From: Oscillospiraceae bacterium
GTDB lineage: Bacteria > Bacillota > Clostridia > Oscillospirales > Acutalibacteraceae
Direction: 5' to 3'
NCBI GenBank assembly: GCA_031262125.1
Contig: JAISII010000087.1
Span: 1-26,582 of the forward strand
Length of the DNA stretch: 26,582 bases
The notes beneath the pieces were generated by a model that was given only the letters and a program-made list of their open reading frames with translations, was not told the DNA's origin and searched no databases. This document shows positions 15,258 to 22,739 of the stretch, one piece after another. Both the position numbers and the translations under genes were made by a program. Positions within the stretch are counted from its first letter, which is position 1. Every line of letters starts with the position of its first letter.

Positions 15258-16169
15258 TTATGACTGTAAAAGTTGAATAAGAATATTTTTCAATTTAAAA
15301 GCCAAATCCTCTTGGTTGTCATAAATAACGACAAATCTGCTTTGCAAATCAAACGGAACCTGGTTTTCGACATGGGATATGAGAATTGTTGGCTTATTCA
15401 AAGAATGAGCAATACCTAATTCATAAAACACATTCGGATTTCTTCCATTCAAATTTGCGATTACAATCCTTGCTTTCGTAATGCACTTAAGTGTATGTGC
15501 AAAAATATCTCCTAAAACTGGTTCTTCATCCCCACGCAAAACTTTAAATTTCAAATCATTACACGTTTCCATAATGGTTTTGTAATCAGTTAAACTATCA
15601 GAATGAAATGGAGTTAACACAAAAATCAAACTTTTATCAATTTCAATATTTACTACATTAATATTATACTGTGCTAAGAAATTTGAAGGCGATACATCAC
15701 CATTGTTAGTAATATTTTTGTTATGAGATGATAAAACGAGATGATTAACCTCCTCCCATCTTTTCTGAGATGACAATAGTTGATCCGACAACTCAGCAAT
15801 TTTTTGTTCCAAATAGCTTCGATCTGAATCAAAATTGCTGTGAACAGAAATATTTATATTGCTATCATCTTCTTTTAATCTATTTTTTATTTTCTCATTT
15901 AATCTTAGTATCCAAGTCGTTAAAAAAACGATGAGCGTTAGAATTAATAAAAATATAATCAGAAAGATATAAGGATCGCTAAGACTATTGTAGTACATCC
16001 ATGCAAGCAATGCGTCAAAAGTTACCGGCGTTATAAATACCAACGCCATAATCAACACTGATAAGGTTATAATCGTTGGAATAATAATCGAAAGAGGCAA
16101 ATAAATTATTTTATTAATTTTTTTGTGTTCATTTGCTTGTATTGCAATCTTTTTCATGTTTTTTTTCAT
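15258..16169 (-). CDS. Two-TM protein with C-terminal nucleoside deoxyribosyltransferase/TIR-like domain
   Basis: Predicted membrane-anchored, nucleotide-acting protein of 303 residues. It has a basic N-terminus, transmembrane helices at about 21-47 and 66-87, a short charged, possibly coiled-coil segment (about 117-142), a Ser/Asn-rich linker, and a C-terminal alpha/beta domain (about 178-303). That domain starts LIFVLTPFHSD and contains KARIVIANLNGRNPNVFYE followed by LGIAH. The NPNVFYELG signature, with Glu250 at the catalytic position, occurs in NDT-fold and TIR-like proteins that bind or cleave NAD- or nucleoside-type substrates. Such domains fused to TM segments occur in bacterial conflict systems. 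The ATG at 16169 follows GGGGGTG and lies two bases after the stop of the upstream membrane gene, so the pair is coupled. Enzyme activity and defence role are inferred. Confidence 0.8.
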   Translation of the reverse strand: MKKNMKKIAIQANEHKKINKIIYLPLSIIIPTIITLSVLIMALVFITPVTFDALLAWMYYNSLSDPYIFLIIFLLILTLIVFLTTWILRLNEKIKNRLKEDDSNINISVHSNFDSDRSYLEQKIAELSDQLLSSQKRWEEVNHLVLSSHNKNITNNGDVSPSNFLAQYNINVVNIEIDKSLIFVLTPFHSDSLTDYKTIMETCNDLKFKVLRGDEEPVLGDIFAHTLKCITKARIVIANLNGRNPNVFYELGIAHSLNKPTILISHVENQVPFDLQSRFVVIYDNQEDLAFKLKNILIQLLQS

Positions 16170-16171
16170 GG

Positions 16172-16594
16172 CTACACCCCCAACATTAACGATATAATTA
16201 TCGATATAGTCGAAACAAAATATGTGAATATAATTCGTCTTCTGGCTCTTCTTTGTTCTCCAGCAAACCAAACGTTTACAGTGATTTTAAGTTCTGGAAC
16301 TATGAAAAATATGACAATTAAAACCGCAAAAGTAAAAAGCAAGTTCAAAATTATAATATTTATTGATTCGTTTGCAAACGGCTTTTCGGATAGCAACATA
16401 AGGGTTTTAGGTATAGTATAACCTATTGCCACCATTAATAGTTCACTTGGAAATTGAATAAACTCAGTCAAAATTTCTTTTGTTTCAAATTTCTTTTTAG
16501 TAACTGCACATTTATAACGTGCCGGCAAAAAATATTTTACAAAAAAAAGAAGTATTGGTAGAATCAACCCTAATAAAGATATTAAGAATTTCAT
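16172..16594 (-). CDS. Small multi-pass membrane protein, partner of the NDT/TIR-like gene
   Basis: Unrecognised 140-residue hydrophobic protein. Likely helices lie at about 3-23, 49-67 (weak), 77-100 and 119-138, with a basic loop (GEQRRARRRI) before the last helix and a Lys-rich loop near 28-40. No catalytic motif is visible. AAGGGGGG lies 8 bases before the ATG. Its stop is two bases from the start of the NDT/TIR-like gene, so both are almost certainly made from one transcript, and a membrane complex is a reasonable guess. A channel, sensor or immunity role are all open. AT content is higher than in neighbouring housekeeping genes, in keeping with accessory DNA. Confidence 0.75.
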   Translation of the reverse strand: MKFLISLLGLILPILLFFVKYFLPARYKCAVTKKKFETKEILTEFIQFPSELLMVAIGYTIPKTLMLLSEKPFANESINIIILNLLFTFAVLIVIFFIVPELKITVNVWFAGEQRRARRRIIFTYFVSTISIIISLMLGV

Positions 16595-16855
16595 TTACCA
16601 TCCCCCCTTCAATAAATATATGGTTAATCATGTGCCAATATCATGATACCTCATCCTACCACACTTAGCCAAATTTTTCAATCCCTTTGCAACAAATTCC
16701 CTCAAAAATATTCAAAAAATTCTCAAAAACAAAAAACAGACACAAAATCAACTAACACAAAATAAAAATCTTAATTTTAATTTTAAACGCCAACAAAAAA
16801 ACAAACTTCCAATTATCCCTCACAGGTTAAACTTTTTTTGAATATTAATATTACA
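16595..16855. other. Divergent intergenic region, strongly G-poor on the + strand
   Basis: This 261-base gap separates the leftward membrane pair from the rightward collagen-like gene. From about 16661 to 16830 the + strand is almost devoid of G (A/C/T only for long runs). I see no convincing promoter for either side and no gene. The sequence GGTTAAACTTTTTTTG at 16825-16840 lies where a promoter for the collagen-like gene would be expected; a sporulation sigma factor could be used, which would explain the lack of sigma-A boxes. Confidence 0.5.
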
Positions 16856-16871
16856 GAAGGAGGTTTTGTTT

Positions 16872-19817
16872 TTGAATTATTATATTTGTTCTGACGGACG
16901 TTGCTATATAGTTGAGTCTGAAACATACGAAAACTGCAAATGTATTACCTGCCCGCCGGGGCCACCGGGTATGCGGGGTGCCACAGGTGCTACCGGGGCA
17001 ACGGGTGCTACAGGACCGAATGCTCTTTCTTCGGCAGAAGTTTTTGATATACAAGCCCCGAAATACGACTACCCTATAGGGCAAACTTTGATTTATGAAG
17101 CAGTTGCCTATATTGTAACCGAAACTCCCCAAAGCGGTGTTCCCGGTGAATCGGACAGCTATGCAATACTGGAGATTTACAGCGACGCTCCGGGGACTTC
17201 CGGGGCTACAGGTGCTACGGGAGCAACAGGGGCTACAGGAAGCACAGGTGCGACAGGCGAACAAGGCATACAAGGCTTGCGTGGAGCGACAGGAGCAACA
17301 GGGGCACAGGGGATTCAAGGCGTTGCCGGAACGGTAGGTGCTTTAAGCGGTTCTTATGCTTCGTACGATGACTTGATTGCCGCACACCCGACCGGGCAGC
17401 GTGGCGATGCCTACTATGTTAACCCCGATTTATACATTTGGGACGACACCGCTGGTGATTGGCTTAACATTGGGCAAATTGCAGGCCCGCAGGGGATTCA
17501 AGGCGAGCAGGGTGTTCAAGGCGAGCCCGGTATTACAGGTGCAACAGGAGCCACAGGTGCAGACGGTGCAACAGGGGCTGACGGAGCTACAGGTGCAACA
17601 GGTGCAACAGGTTTGCCGGGTACGACGGGAGCGACAGGTTCGCAAGGAATACAGGGGTTGCAGGGCATACAAGGTGCAACCGGGGCAACAGGTTTGCCGG
17701 GTACGACGGGAGCGACAGGTTCGCAAGGAATACAGGGGTTGCAGGGCATACAAGGTGCAACCGGGGCAACAGGAACTGCCGGAGCGACAGGCTTGCGTGG
17801 TGCTACAGGTCCGCAGGGCATACAGGGTTTTCAGGGCGAAATGGGTTTGCCCGGAGCAACAGGGGCTACAGGCAGCACAGGTGCAACAGGAGCTACAGGC
17901 GAGCAGGGCTTGCAAGGCATACAAGGGTTGCAAGGTTTGCAGGGCTTGCAGGGTGTAACCGGGGCAACGGGTGCGACCGGTAGTACGGGTGCAACAGGAA
18001 GTACAGGAGCAGACGGGGCTACAGGTGCTACAGGAGAGCAAGGCATTCAAGGAATACAAGGTGTTCAGGGCGAAATCGGCGGCACGGGAGCAACGGGAGC
18101 TACAGGTGCTACCGGGGCGACGGGGGCAGACGGTGCGACCGGGGCGACAGGCTTGCAGGGAATCCAAGGCGTACAGGGGATTCAAGGCGAAACAGGTGCT
18201 ACCGGGGCGACGGGCGAAGACGGTGCAACAGGCAGCACAGGCGAAGACGGTGCTACGGGAGCAGACGGGGCTCAGGGAATACAGGGGATTCAGGGCATAC
18301 GGGGCGAACAAGGTCCGACAGGTGCAACGGGTGCTGACGGTGCAACGGGAGCTACAGGCGAACAAGGCATACAAGGGATTCAGGGTGAGCCGGGTCCGAC
18401 AGGCCCACAGGGGATTCAAGGTGAACAAGGTGCAGTTGGCACATTAGAAGGCTCGTACCCGTCGTATGAAGCGTTAATTGCCGACAAACCAACAGGTGTG
18501 CGTGGCGACGCTTATTATGTAAACCCTGATTTATACATTTGGGATGACACGACGGGTGCTTGGGTTAACGTCGGGCAAATTGCCGGTCCACAGGGGATTC
18601 AGGGCGAACAAGGTATACAAGGCTTACCCGGAGCTACAGGGGCAACAGGTGCAGACGGAGCAACAGGGGCAACCGGCGAACAAGGCATACAGGGAATTCA
18701 GGGTGAGCCGGGCGCAACAGGTCCACAGGGGATTCAAGGTTTGCAGGGTGCTACCGGGGCAACAGGGGCTGAAGGAGCTACAGGTGCTACAGGGGCAACG
18801 GGCGAAGACGGAGCTACGGGGGCAACAGGAGCACAAGGCATACAAGGAATACAAGGCGAGCAAGGTGCTACCGGGGCAACCGGGACTGACGGCGCTACCG
18901 GGGCGACAGGTGCAGATGGTGCAACCGGGGCAACAGGTGCCACAGGAGCTACAGGAGCACAGGGTATTCAGGGCTTGCAGGGGATTCAAGGCGTTACCGG
19001 GGCTACGGGAGCTACAGGAGCAACCGGGGCGACAGGTGATACGGGGGCAACAGGCGAGCAAGGAATACAGGGCATTGCCGGAGCTACAGGTGCTACCGGA
19101 GCGACGGGTTCTGTAGGAGCTACGGGTGCTACAGGTGAACAGGGTATACAGGGAATCCAAGGTGTAGCAGGAGCTACAGGGGCACAGGGCGTTCAAGGTA
19201 TTCAGGGCGAGGACGGAGCGGACGGTGCAACTGGGGCAACCGGGGCTACAGGTCCAACAGGGTCGCAGGGTATTCAAGGGGCAACCGGGGCGACAGGACC
19301 TCAAGGGATTCAAGGTGTGCAAGGCGTTAAAGGAGCAACCGGGGCTACGGGGGCAACAGGAGCACAGGGTATACAAGGTGTTCAAGGTGTTAAAGGCACT
19401 ACCGGAGCAACGGGTGCTACCGGGGCGACCGGTTCGCAAGGAATACAGGGAGCTACGGGAGCTACAGGGGCGACCGGTTCGCAAGGAATACAGGGAGCTA
19501 CGGGAGCAACAGGAAGTACAGGTGCGACAGGACCTACGGGACCTATGCCGACAATGACTTATAGCGTTGTTACAAACACTGCCACTGCCCCGGCAGGCGG
19601 CACAGTGCTGAGCTTGACGGCAACCTGCCCAAGCGGCACACAGCTTTCAAGCGGCGGGTTTTTAGAAAACGATAACAGCGGCGATGTTATTTTTACCCGA
19701 AGCACACCATTGTTTTCGTCAAACGGCTGGCAAGTTACGGCGAGAAACACCGCATCCTCTCTTTTAGGTGCTTCTCACCAAGTTACTTCGTATGCAATTT
19801 GCGTAAAAACAAGTTAG
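16872..19817 (+). CDS. Collagen-like GXY-repeat surface protein (BclA-like organisation)
   Basis: A 981-residue protein dominated by Gly-X-Y triplets (mostly GAT, GIQ, GEQ, GLQ, GAD), expected to form a trimeric triple helix outside the cell or on spores. There is no standard signal peptide; the head (residues 1-30) has five Cys (6, 11, 22, 24, 27) and ends PPGPPG. A non-collagenous insert sits at about 49-107, and two paralogous inserts (about 157-205 and 523-571), each with the core RGDAYYVNPDLYIWDD, break the helix. A globular C-terminal domain (about 892-981) starts MPTMTYSVV. The start is TTG at 16872, 8 bases after GAAGGAGG; a TTG at 16866 is too close to that site. BclA-type exosporium filaments share the plan, but this tail does not look like the BclA TNF-like head. 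Terminated by repeat R1. Confidence 0.9.
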   Translation: MNYYICSDGRCYIVESETYENCKCITCPPGPPGMRGATGATGATGATGPNALSSAEVFDIQAPKYDYPIGQTLIYEAVAYIVTETPQSGVPGESDSYAILEIYSDAPGTSGATGATGATGATGSTGATGEQGIQGLRGATGATGAQGIQGVAGTVGALSGSYASYDDLIAAHPTGQRGDAYYVNPDLYIWDDTAGDWLNIGQIAGPQGIQGEQGVQGEPGITGATGATGADGATGADGATGATGATGLPGTTGATGSQGIQGLQGIQGATGATGLPGTTGATGSQGIQGLQGIQGATGATGTAGATGLRGATGPQGIQGFQGEMGLPGATGATGSTGATGATGEQGLQGIQGLQGLQGLQGVTGATGATGSTGATGSTGADGATGATGEQGIQGIQGVQGEIGGTGATGATGATGATGADGATGATGLQGIQGVQGIQGETGATGATGEDGATGSTGEDGATGADGAQGIQGIQGIRGEQGPTGATGADGATGATGEQGIQGIQGEPGPTGPQGIQGEQGAVGTLEGSYPSYEALIADKPTGVRGDAYYVNPDLYIWDDTTGAWVNVGQIAGPQGIQGEQGIQGLPGATGATGADGATGATGEQGIQGIQGEPGATGPQGIQGLQGATGATGAEGATGATGATGEDGATGATGAQGIQGIQGEQGATGATGTDGATGATGADGATGATGATGATGAQGIQGLQGIQGVTGATGATGATGATGDTGATGEQGIQGIAGATGATGATGSVGATGATGEQGIQGIQGVAGATGAQGVQGIQGEDGADGATGATGATGPTGSQGIQGATGATGPQGIQGVQGVKGATGATGATGAQGIQGVQGVKGTTGATGATGATGSQGIQGATGATGATGSQGIQGATGATGSTGATGPTGPMPTMTYSVVTNTATAPAGGTVLSLTATCPSGTQLSSGGFLENDNSGDVIFTRSTPLFSSNGWQVTARNTASSLLGASHQVTSYAICVKTS
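17610..17771 (+). repeat. Exact 81-base tandem duplication inside the collagen-like gene
   Basis: Bases 17610-17690 and 17691-17771 are identical as far as I can read; each codes for 27 residues beginning GLPGTTGATGSQG. A shorter 45-base near-tandem repeat lies at about 19422-19511. Identity at synonymous sites points to recent slippage or unequal crossing-over. Confidence 0.85.
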
Positions 19818-19832
19818 TCTATTCTTAACAAC

Positions 19833-19925
19833 AATAACCCCACCGCAAAATTCATATTTATTGATTATGAAAATATGAATTGCGGCGGGGTTTTGTTTGT
19901 GTAACAGTTTTTAATGCTTGATAAT
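19833..19925 (+). repeat. Palindromic terminator-like repeat, copy R1
   Basis: Left arm CCCCACCGCA plus ATTCATATTT and right arm AAATATGAAT plus TGCGGCGGGG form a stem of about 20 pairs around ATTGATTATG, followed by TTTTG. It acts as terminator of the collagen-like gene. After the palindrome, TAACAGTTTTTAATG (about 19902-19916) is shared with copy R3 but not with R2. Confidence 0.85.
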
Positions 19926-19946
19926 AGAATTTGAATATGATATGAT
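19918..19946 (+). promoter_or_regulatory. Promoter of the RhuM gene
   Basis: TTGATA (19918-19923), a 17-base spacer and TATGAT (19941-19946). The -35 box lies at the edge of repeat R1. Confidence 0.65.
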
Positions 19947-19984
19947 ATTTGCATAAACCGTATAAATTGTAAAGGTGATGCAAA

Positions 19985-20980
19985 ATGAATAAATCCGATA
20001 TAGAAATATATCAAACCGAAGATGGGTTAACAAAAATTGATGTTCGGCTGGAAGATGAAACTGTCTGGCTGACTATTGACCAAATGGCGGCTTTGTTTGG
20101 CAGGGATAAATCCACTATTTCACGACATATTAAAAATATATTTGAAGAAGGCGAATTACTTCGAAATTCAGTTGTTGCAAATTTTGCAACAACTGCTGCT
20201 GACGGAAAAGTCTATCAAGTTGATTATTACAATCTTGATGTTATCATTTCTGTAGGCTATCGGGTGAAATCCTTGCGAGGCACACAATTTCGCCAATGGG
20301 CAACAAAGCGATTGAATGAGTATATTCGCAAAGGCTTTGCAATGGATGATGAACGCTTGAAAAGCGGCGGCGGTCGTTATTTTCGAGAATTGCTCCAGAG
20401 AGTGCGGGACATTCGCAGCAGCGAACGCAATTTATATCAACAAGTAACAGACATTTATGCTACTTCCATTGACTATGACCCAAAATCAAATCTTACAAAA
20501 GATTTTTTTGCAACCGTGCAAAACAAAATGCACTATGCAGCACATAAGCACACAGCAGCTGAGATTATTTTTAAGCGTGCGGACAGCGAAAAAGCAATGG
20601 TAGGAATGACGAATTATAAAGGTGATTATATAACAAAAAGCGATGTGGTTATTGCTAAAAACTATCTGACCGAGCGTGAACTGCAAGTACTTAATTTACT
20701 TGTATCCCAGTTCTTGGATTTTGCAGAATTGCAGGCATTAGAAGAACACGCTATGACAATGTCGGACTGGTTAGCAGAGCTGGACAGGCAGTTGCTGGGC
20801 AACCGGCGGGAGCTTCTTTCCGGCAAGGGCGGCGTTTCTCACAAACAAGCCATTGCTAAAGCCGAAAAGGAATTTGAAATTTACAGACAAAAAGAAATGA
20901 AACAGTTGGAAAGCGATTTTGACCGTGCGATAAAAGAATTGAAGCATAACCATAAGGAAAAAACCAAAACCGAAAAGTGA
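19985..20980 (+). CDS. RhuM-family DNA-binding protein
   Basis: Cytoplasmic protein of 331 residues. The N-terminal region DVRLEDETVWLTIDQMAALF continues into GRDKSTISRHIKNIF, a helix-turn-helix-like fold (about 20-55), followed by VYQVDYYNLDVIISVGYRVKS and the RGTQFRQWATKRL block typical of RhuM/KilA-N-like proteins. The C-terminal third is charged and helical, probably coiled-coil. RhuM homologues are widespread on pathogenicity islands and other accessory DNA; the name comes from a Salmonella island gene and the biochemical role is not established. AAAGGTGATG precedes the ATG. It stands alone between repeats R1 and R2, like a self-contained cassette. Confidence 0.9.
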   Translation: MNKSDIEIYQTEDGLTKIDVRLEDETVWLTIDQMAALFGRDKSTISRHIKNIFEEGELLRNSVVANFATTAADGKVYQVDYYNLDVIISVGYRVKSLRGTQFRQWATKRLNEYIRKGFAMDDERLKSGGGRYFRELLQRVRDIRSSERNLYQQVTDIYATSIDYDPKSNLTKDFFATVQNKMHYAAHKHTAAEIIFKRADSEKAMVGMTNYKGDYITKSDVVIAKNYLTERELQVLNLLVSQFLDFAELQALEEHAMTMSDWLAELDRQLLGNRRELLSGKGGVSHKQAIAKAEKEFEIYRQKEMKQLESDFDRAIKELKHNHKEKTKTEK

Positions 20981-21015
20981 TTTAACAACCCTAAGCGAGT
21001 TAACAGACTAACCCA

Positions 21016-21082
21016 AATAACCCCGTCTAAAATTCATATTTGTTGATTACAAAACATGAATTGCGGCGGGGTTTTGTTTATG
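21016..21082 (+). repeat. Palindromic terminator-like repeat, copy R2
   Basis: The palindrome runs from CCCCGTCTAA and AATTCATATTTG, then TTGATTA, to the right arm CATGAATTGCGGCGGGG and TTTTG. It lies 36 bases after the RhuM stop codon. It diverges from R1 and R3 after GTTTATG and has mismatches in the inner AT stem. Confidence 0.82.
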
Positions 21083-21157
21083 TATGCAAACCGGCGGAGC
21101 AACTAAAGAGCAAACTGACATAATGTTCGGTACTTTCAAAAAAATATTATTTTACTA

Positions 21158-21187
21158 TTGACAATAGTGTGTGATATACAGTATAAT
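21158..21187 (+). promoter_or_regulatory. Promoter of the PadR-HAAS operon
   Basis: Consensus TTGACA (21158-21163), an 18-base spacer and consensus TATAAT (21182-21187). The -10 box is only 20 bases before the PadR start, so the leader is very short. TATTGACAATA around the -35 box is an 11-base inverted repeat and may be part of an operator for PadR itself. Confidence 0.8.
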
Positions 21188-21206
21188 GATTTCGAGAGGT
21201 GATTGT

Positions 21207-21548
21207 ATGTTCGAATCAGAACGTATACAGAGCTACATCACAGAGCTTAGGCGTGGTAGCTTAGTGCTTGCCGTTTTGGGTGCTTTGCAACAGCCGCATT
21301 ACGGCTACGCCCTGCTGCAGGTGTTGCAGGGCAAAGGAATTGAAATTGAAGCGAATACACTGTACCCGCTGTTGCGGCGGCTTGAGGGACAAGGGTTGCT
21401 AACAAGCGAGTGGGACACAACGCAGTCCCGTCCTCATAAGTTTTATTCCATCAGCGAAAACGGCAAGTCGGTTATGACTTCTTTGCTTGAGGAATGGAAC
21501 AAGTTGAGCAAACAAATTGCAGCTATTTGCAAGGAGGAAAACACATGA
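21207..21548 (+). CDS. PadR-family transcriptional regulator
   Basis: Small winged-helix repressor of 113 residues. The sequence RRGSLVLAVLGALQQPHYGYALLQVL is followed by ANTLYPLLRRLEGQGLLTSEW and RPHKFYSISENGK, the standard PadR helix-turn-helix and wing. The C-terminal helix is for dimerisation. The ATG at 21207 is chosen because GAGAGGTGA lies 5 bases upstream; earlier in-frame codons would overlap the promoter. Its stop overlaps the next start (ATGA), a classic translationally coupled PadR-HAAS pair. Such regulators typically repress their own operon until a membrane or small-molecule signal relieves them. Confidence 0.93.
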   Translation: MFESERIQSYITELRRGSLVLAVLGALQQPHYGYALLQVLQGKGIEIEANTLYPLLRRLEGQGLLTSEWDTTQSRPHKFYSISENGKSVMTSLLEEWNKLSKQIAAICKEENT

Positions 21549-22570
21549 ACACAATGATAGAGCGTTACGTTTTTGAGGTGGCAAGACGTTTGCCCGAAAA
21601 AGAACGTGAGGATGTAAAGCGTGAACTCACGGCTAATATTATGGATATGCTGTCCGATAACCCAAGCGATGAAGAAATTGCGGGTGTCTTGAACGAACTG
21701 GGCGACCCAACAAAACTAAGCGAGAAATACAGGCAAAATCCCCGCTATCTGATTTCGCCCGCCGTCTTTGAAACATATTTACGTGCGATAAAAATTGTGC
21801 TGCCGATTGCGGGCGGCGTCTGCTTTATCCTCGGCTTTATATTGGGAATTACCGAATTTATTACAGAAGCTCCGAGTGCAGTTGGCATTTTCGCTGAAGC
21901 GTTTGCTAAGGGAATTTCGCTGGGCTTCAGTGCGGTTTTTCAAGCTCTGTTCGTTACGACAGTCGTTTTTGTTATTGCAGAGCACAGCGGTGCAAAAATT
22001 AAAGAGAAGTCCGCATTATGGACAGTGGATAAGCTGCCAAAAGAATTGCCAGATGATAAAGCACGAATTCCGCTATCGGACGGCGTGGTTGCCCTTTGTT
22101 TGACGGTGATATTTTCGACACTTGCGGTTATTATTTGCCTATGGAGGGAGCCTTTCGGTAATTTTCTTATATTGTTTGACAAACCGCTCACAACTACTTT
22201 AAGCGATGAGTTTCTGACTGCTTGCGTACCGGTGATTATTATTACGGCGGCATTTGGGATTGCAGAAGCTATATTGAAAATCGTCCACCGCAGATGGAGT
22301 ATTTCGGTTTGTATGGCGGCTATCGTCAATAACCTCGTAGGGTTTGCAGGATTTATCTATCTGATTACAAGACCGAATATACTATCCGACGAGTTTGTTT
22401 CTTTCATCTATGCCCATGCGGAGGATTTTGGTGCTCTCGATGTTATCCGCTTAACCCTTTCGGGTAATACTAATATTATTCTGATTATCATCGGTGGTTT
22501 AGCGGCAATAGGTGCAATTTTAGGCTGTGTATCGGCTGTGGTTAAGACGGTAAAGGCATTAAGTAAATAA
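21545..22570 (+). CDS. HAAS-domain (DUF1700-like) membrane protein
   Basis: A 341-residue membrane protein. The cytoplasmic N-terminus (about 1-75: RYVFEVARRLPEKEREDVKR, LGDPTKLSEKYR) is the helical HAAS signalling domain that accompanies PadR regulators. Six or so hydrophobic helices follow (starting near 82, 119, 183, 220, 262 and 310). The start at 21545 follows AAGGAGG (21531-21537) with a 7-base spacer and overlaps the PadR stop by 4 bases. HAAS proteins are thought to transmit signals between PadR and membrane or envelope functions; the ligand is unknown. Its last four codons and stop lie within a decayed copy of the DUF4143 ATPase gene's 3' end (22555 onward), so its C-terminus may have been altered by recombination. 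Confidence 0.85.
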   Translation: MNTMIERYVFEVARRLPEKEREDVKRELTANIMDMLSDNPSDEEIAGVLNELGDPTKLSEKYRQNPRYLISPAVFETYLRAIKIVLPIAGGVCFILGFILGITEFITEAPSAVGIFAEAFAKGISLGFSAVFQALFVTTVVFVIAEHSGAKIKEKSALWTVDKLPKELPDDKARIPLSDGVVALCLTVIFSTLAVIICLWREPFGNFLILFDKPLTTTLSDEFLTACVPVIIITAAFGIAEAILKIVHRRWSISVCMAAIVNNLVGFAGFIYLITRPNILSDEFVSFIYAHAEDFGALDVIRLTLSGNTNIILIIIGGLAAIGAILGCVSAVVKTVKALSK

Positions 22571-22643
22571 ATGTTCTTGATTGGCTTTTGGCATAATGCA
22601 CAATTTTTTATAGCAAACTTGAACACCTCACTCTTAAACTTTT
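22555..22643 (+). pseudogene. Remnant of the 3' end of a DUF4143 ATPase gene
   Basis: Bases 22555-22601 match 23904-23951, the last 14 codons, stop and following bases of the intact ATPase gene, with one substitution and one indel (shared GGCATTAAG, AAATAAATGTTCTTGATTGG, CTTTTGGCATAA). Weaker similarity (TTATA, then ACCTC, then ACTTTT) continues to about 22643 versus 23989. The rest of the second gene copy is absent. The remnant overlaps the end of the HAAS gene. Confidence 0.8.
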
Positions 22644-22687
22644 TATTGTTAACTTTAACATTTTTGTGCATTGAAGTGCATAAACTA

Positions 22688-22715
22688 TTGACTTTTGCGT
22701 AAAATATGCTATAAT
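22688..22715 (+). promoter_or_regulatory. Promoter of the DUF4143 ATPase gene
   Basis: TTGACT (22688-22693), a 16-base spacer and TATAAT (22710-22715) with an extended -10 TG. Just upstream, two GTGCAT words 11 bases apart (near 22667 and 22677) may be regulator sites. Confidence 0.7.
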
Positions 22716-22739
22716 GTTTATAAAAAGGAGGTTTTGCTA

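Noticed and set aside
14672..15280. 202-codon reading frame on the + strand
   Set aside because: It is antisense to the small membrane protein gene, which has a promoter, ribosome site and coherent hydrophobic segments.
16125..16421. 98-codon + strand frame over the membrane pair
   Set aside because: No ribosome site; it overlaps two well-supported coupled genes on the other strand.
17430..19484. Long antisense reading frames rich in Cys, Ser, Pro and Thr inside the collagen-like gene
   Set aside because: They are mirror products of the GXY codon repeats, with no start signals; the + frame has the ribosome site and sensible domains.
16980..19545. Possible CRISPR array or VNTR locus
   Set aside because: The repetition is in-frame Gly-X-Y coding sequence with variable units; there are no regular spacers.
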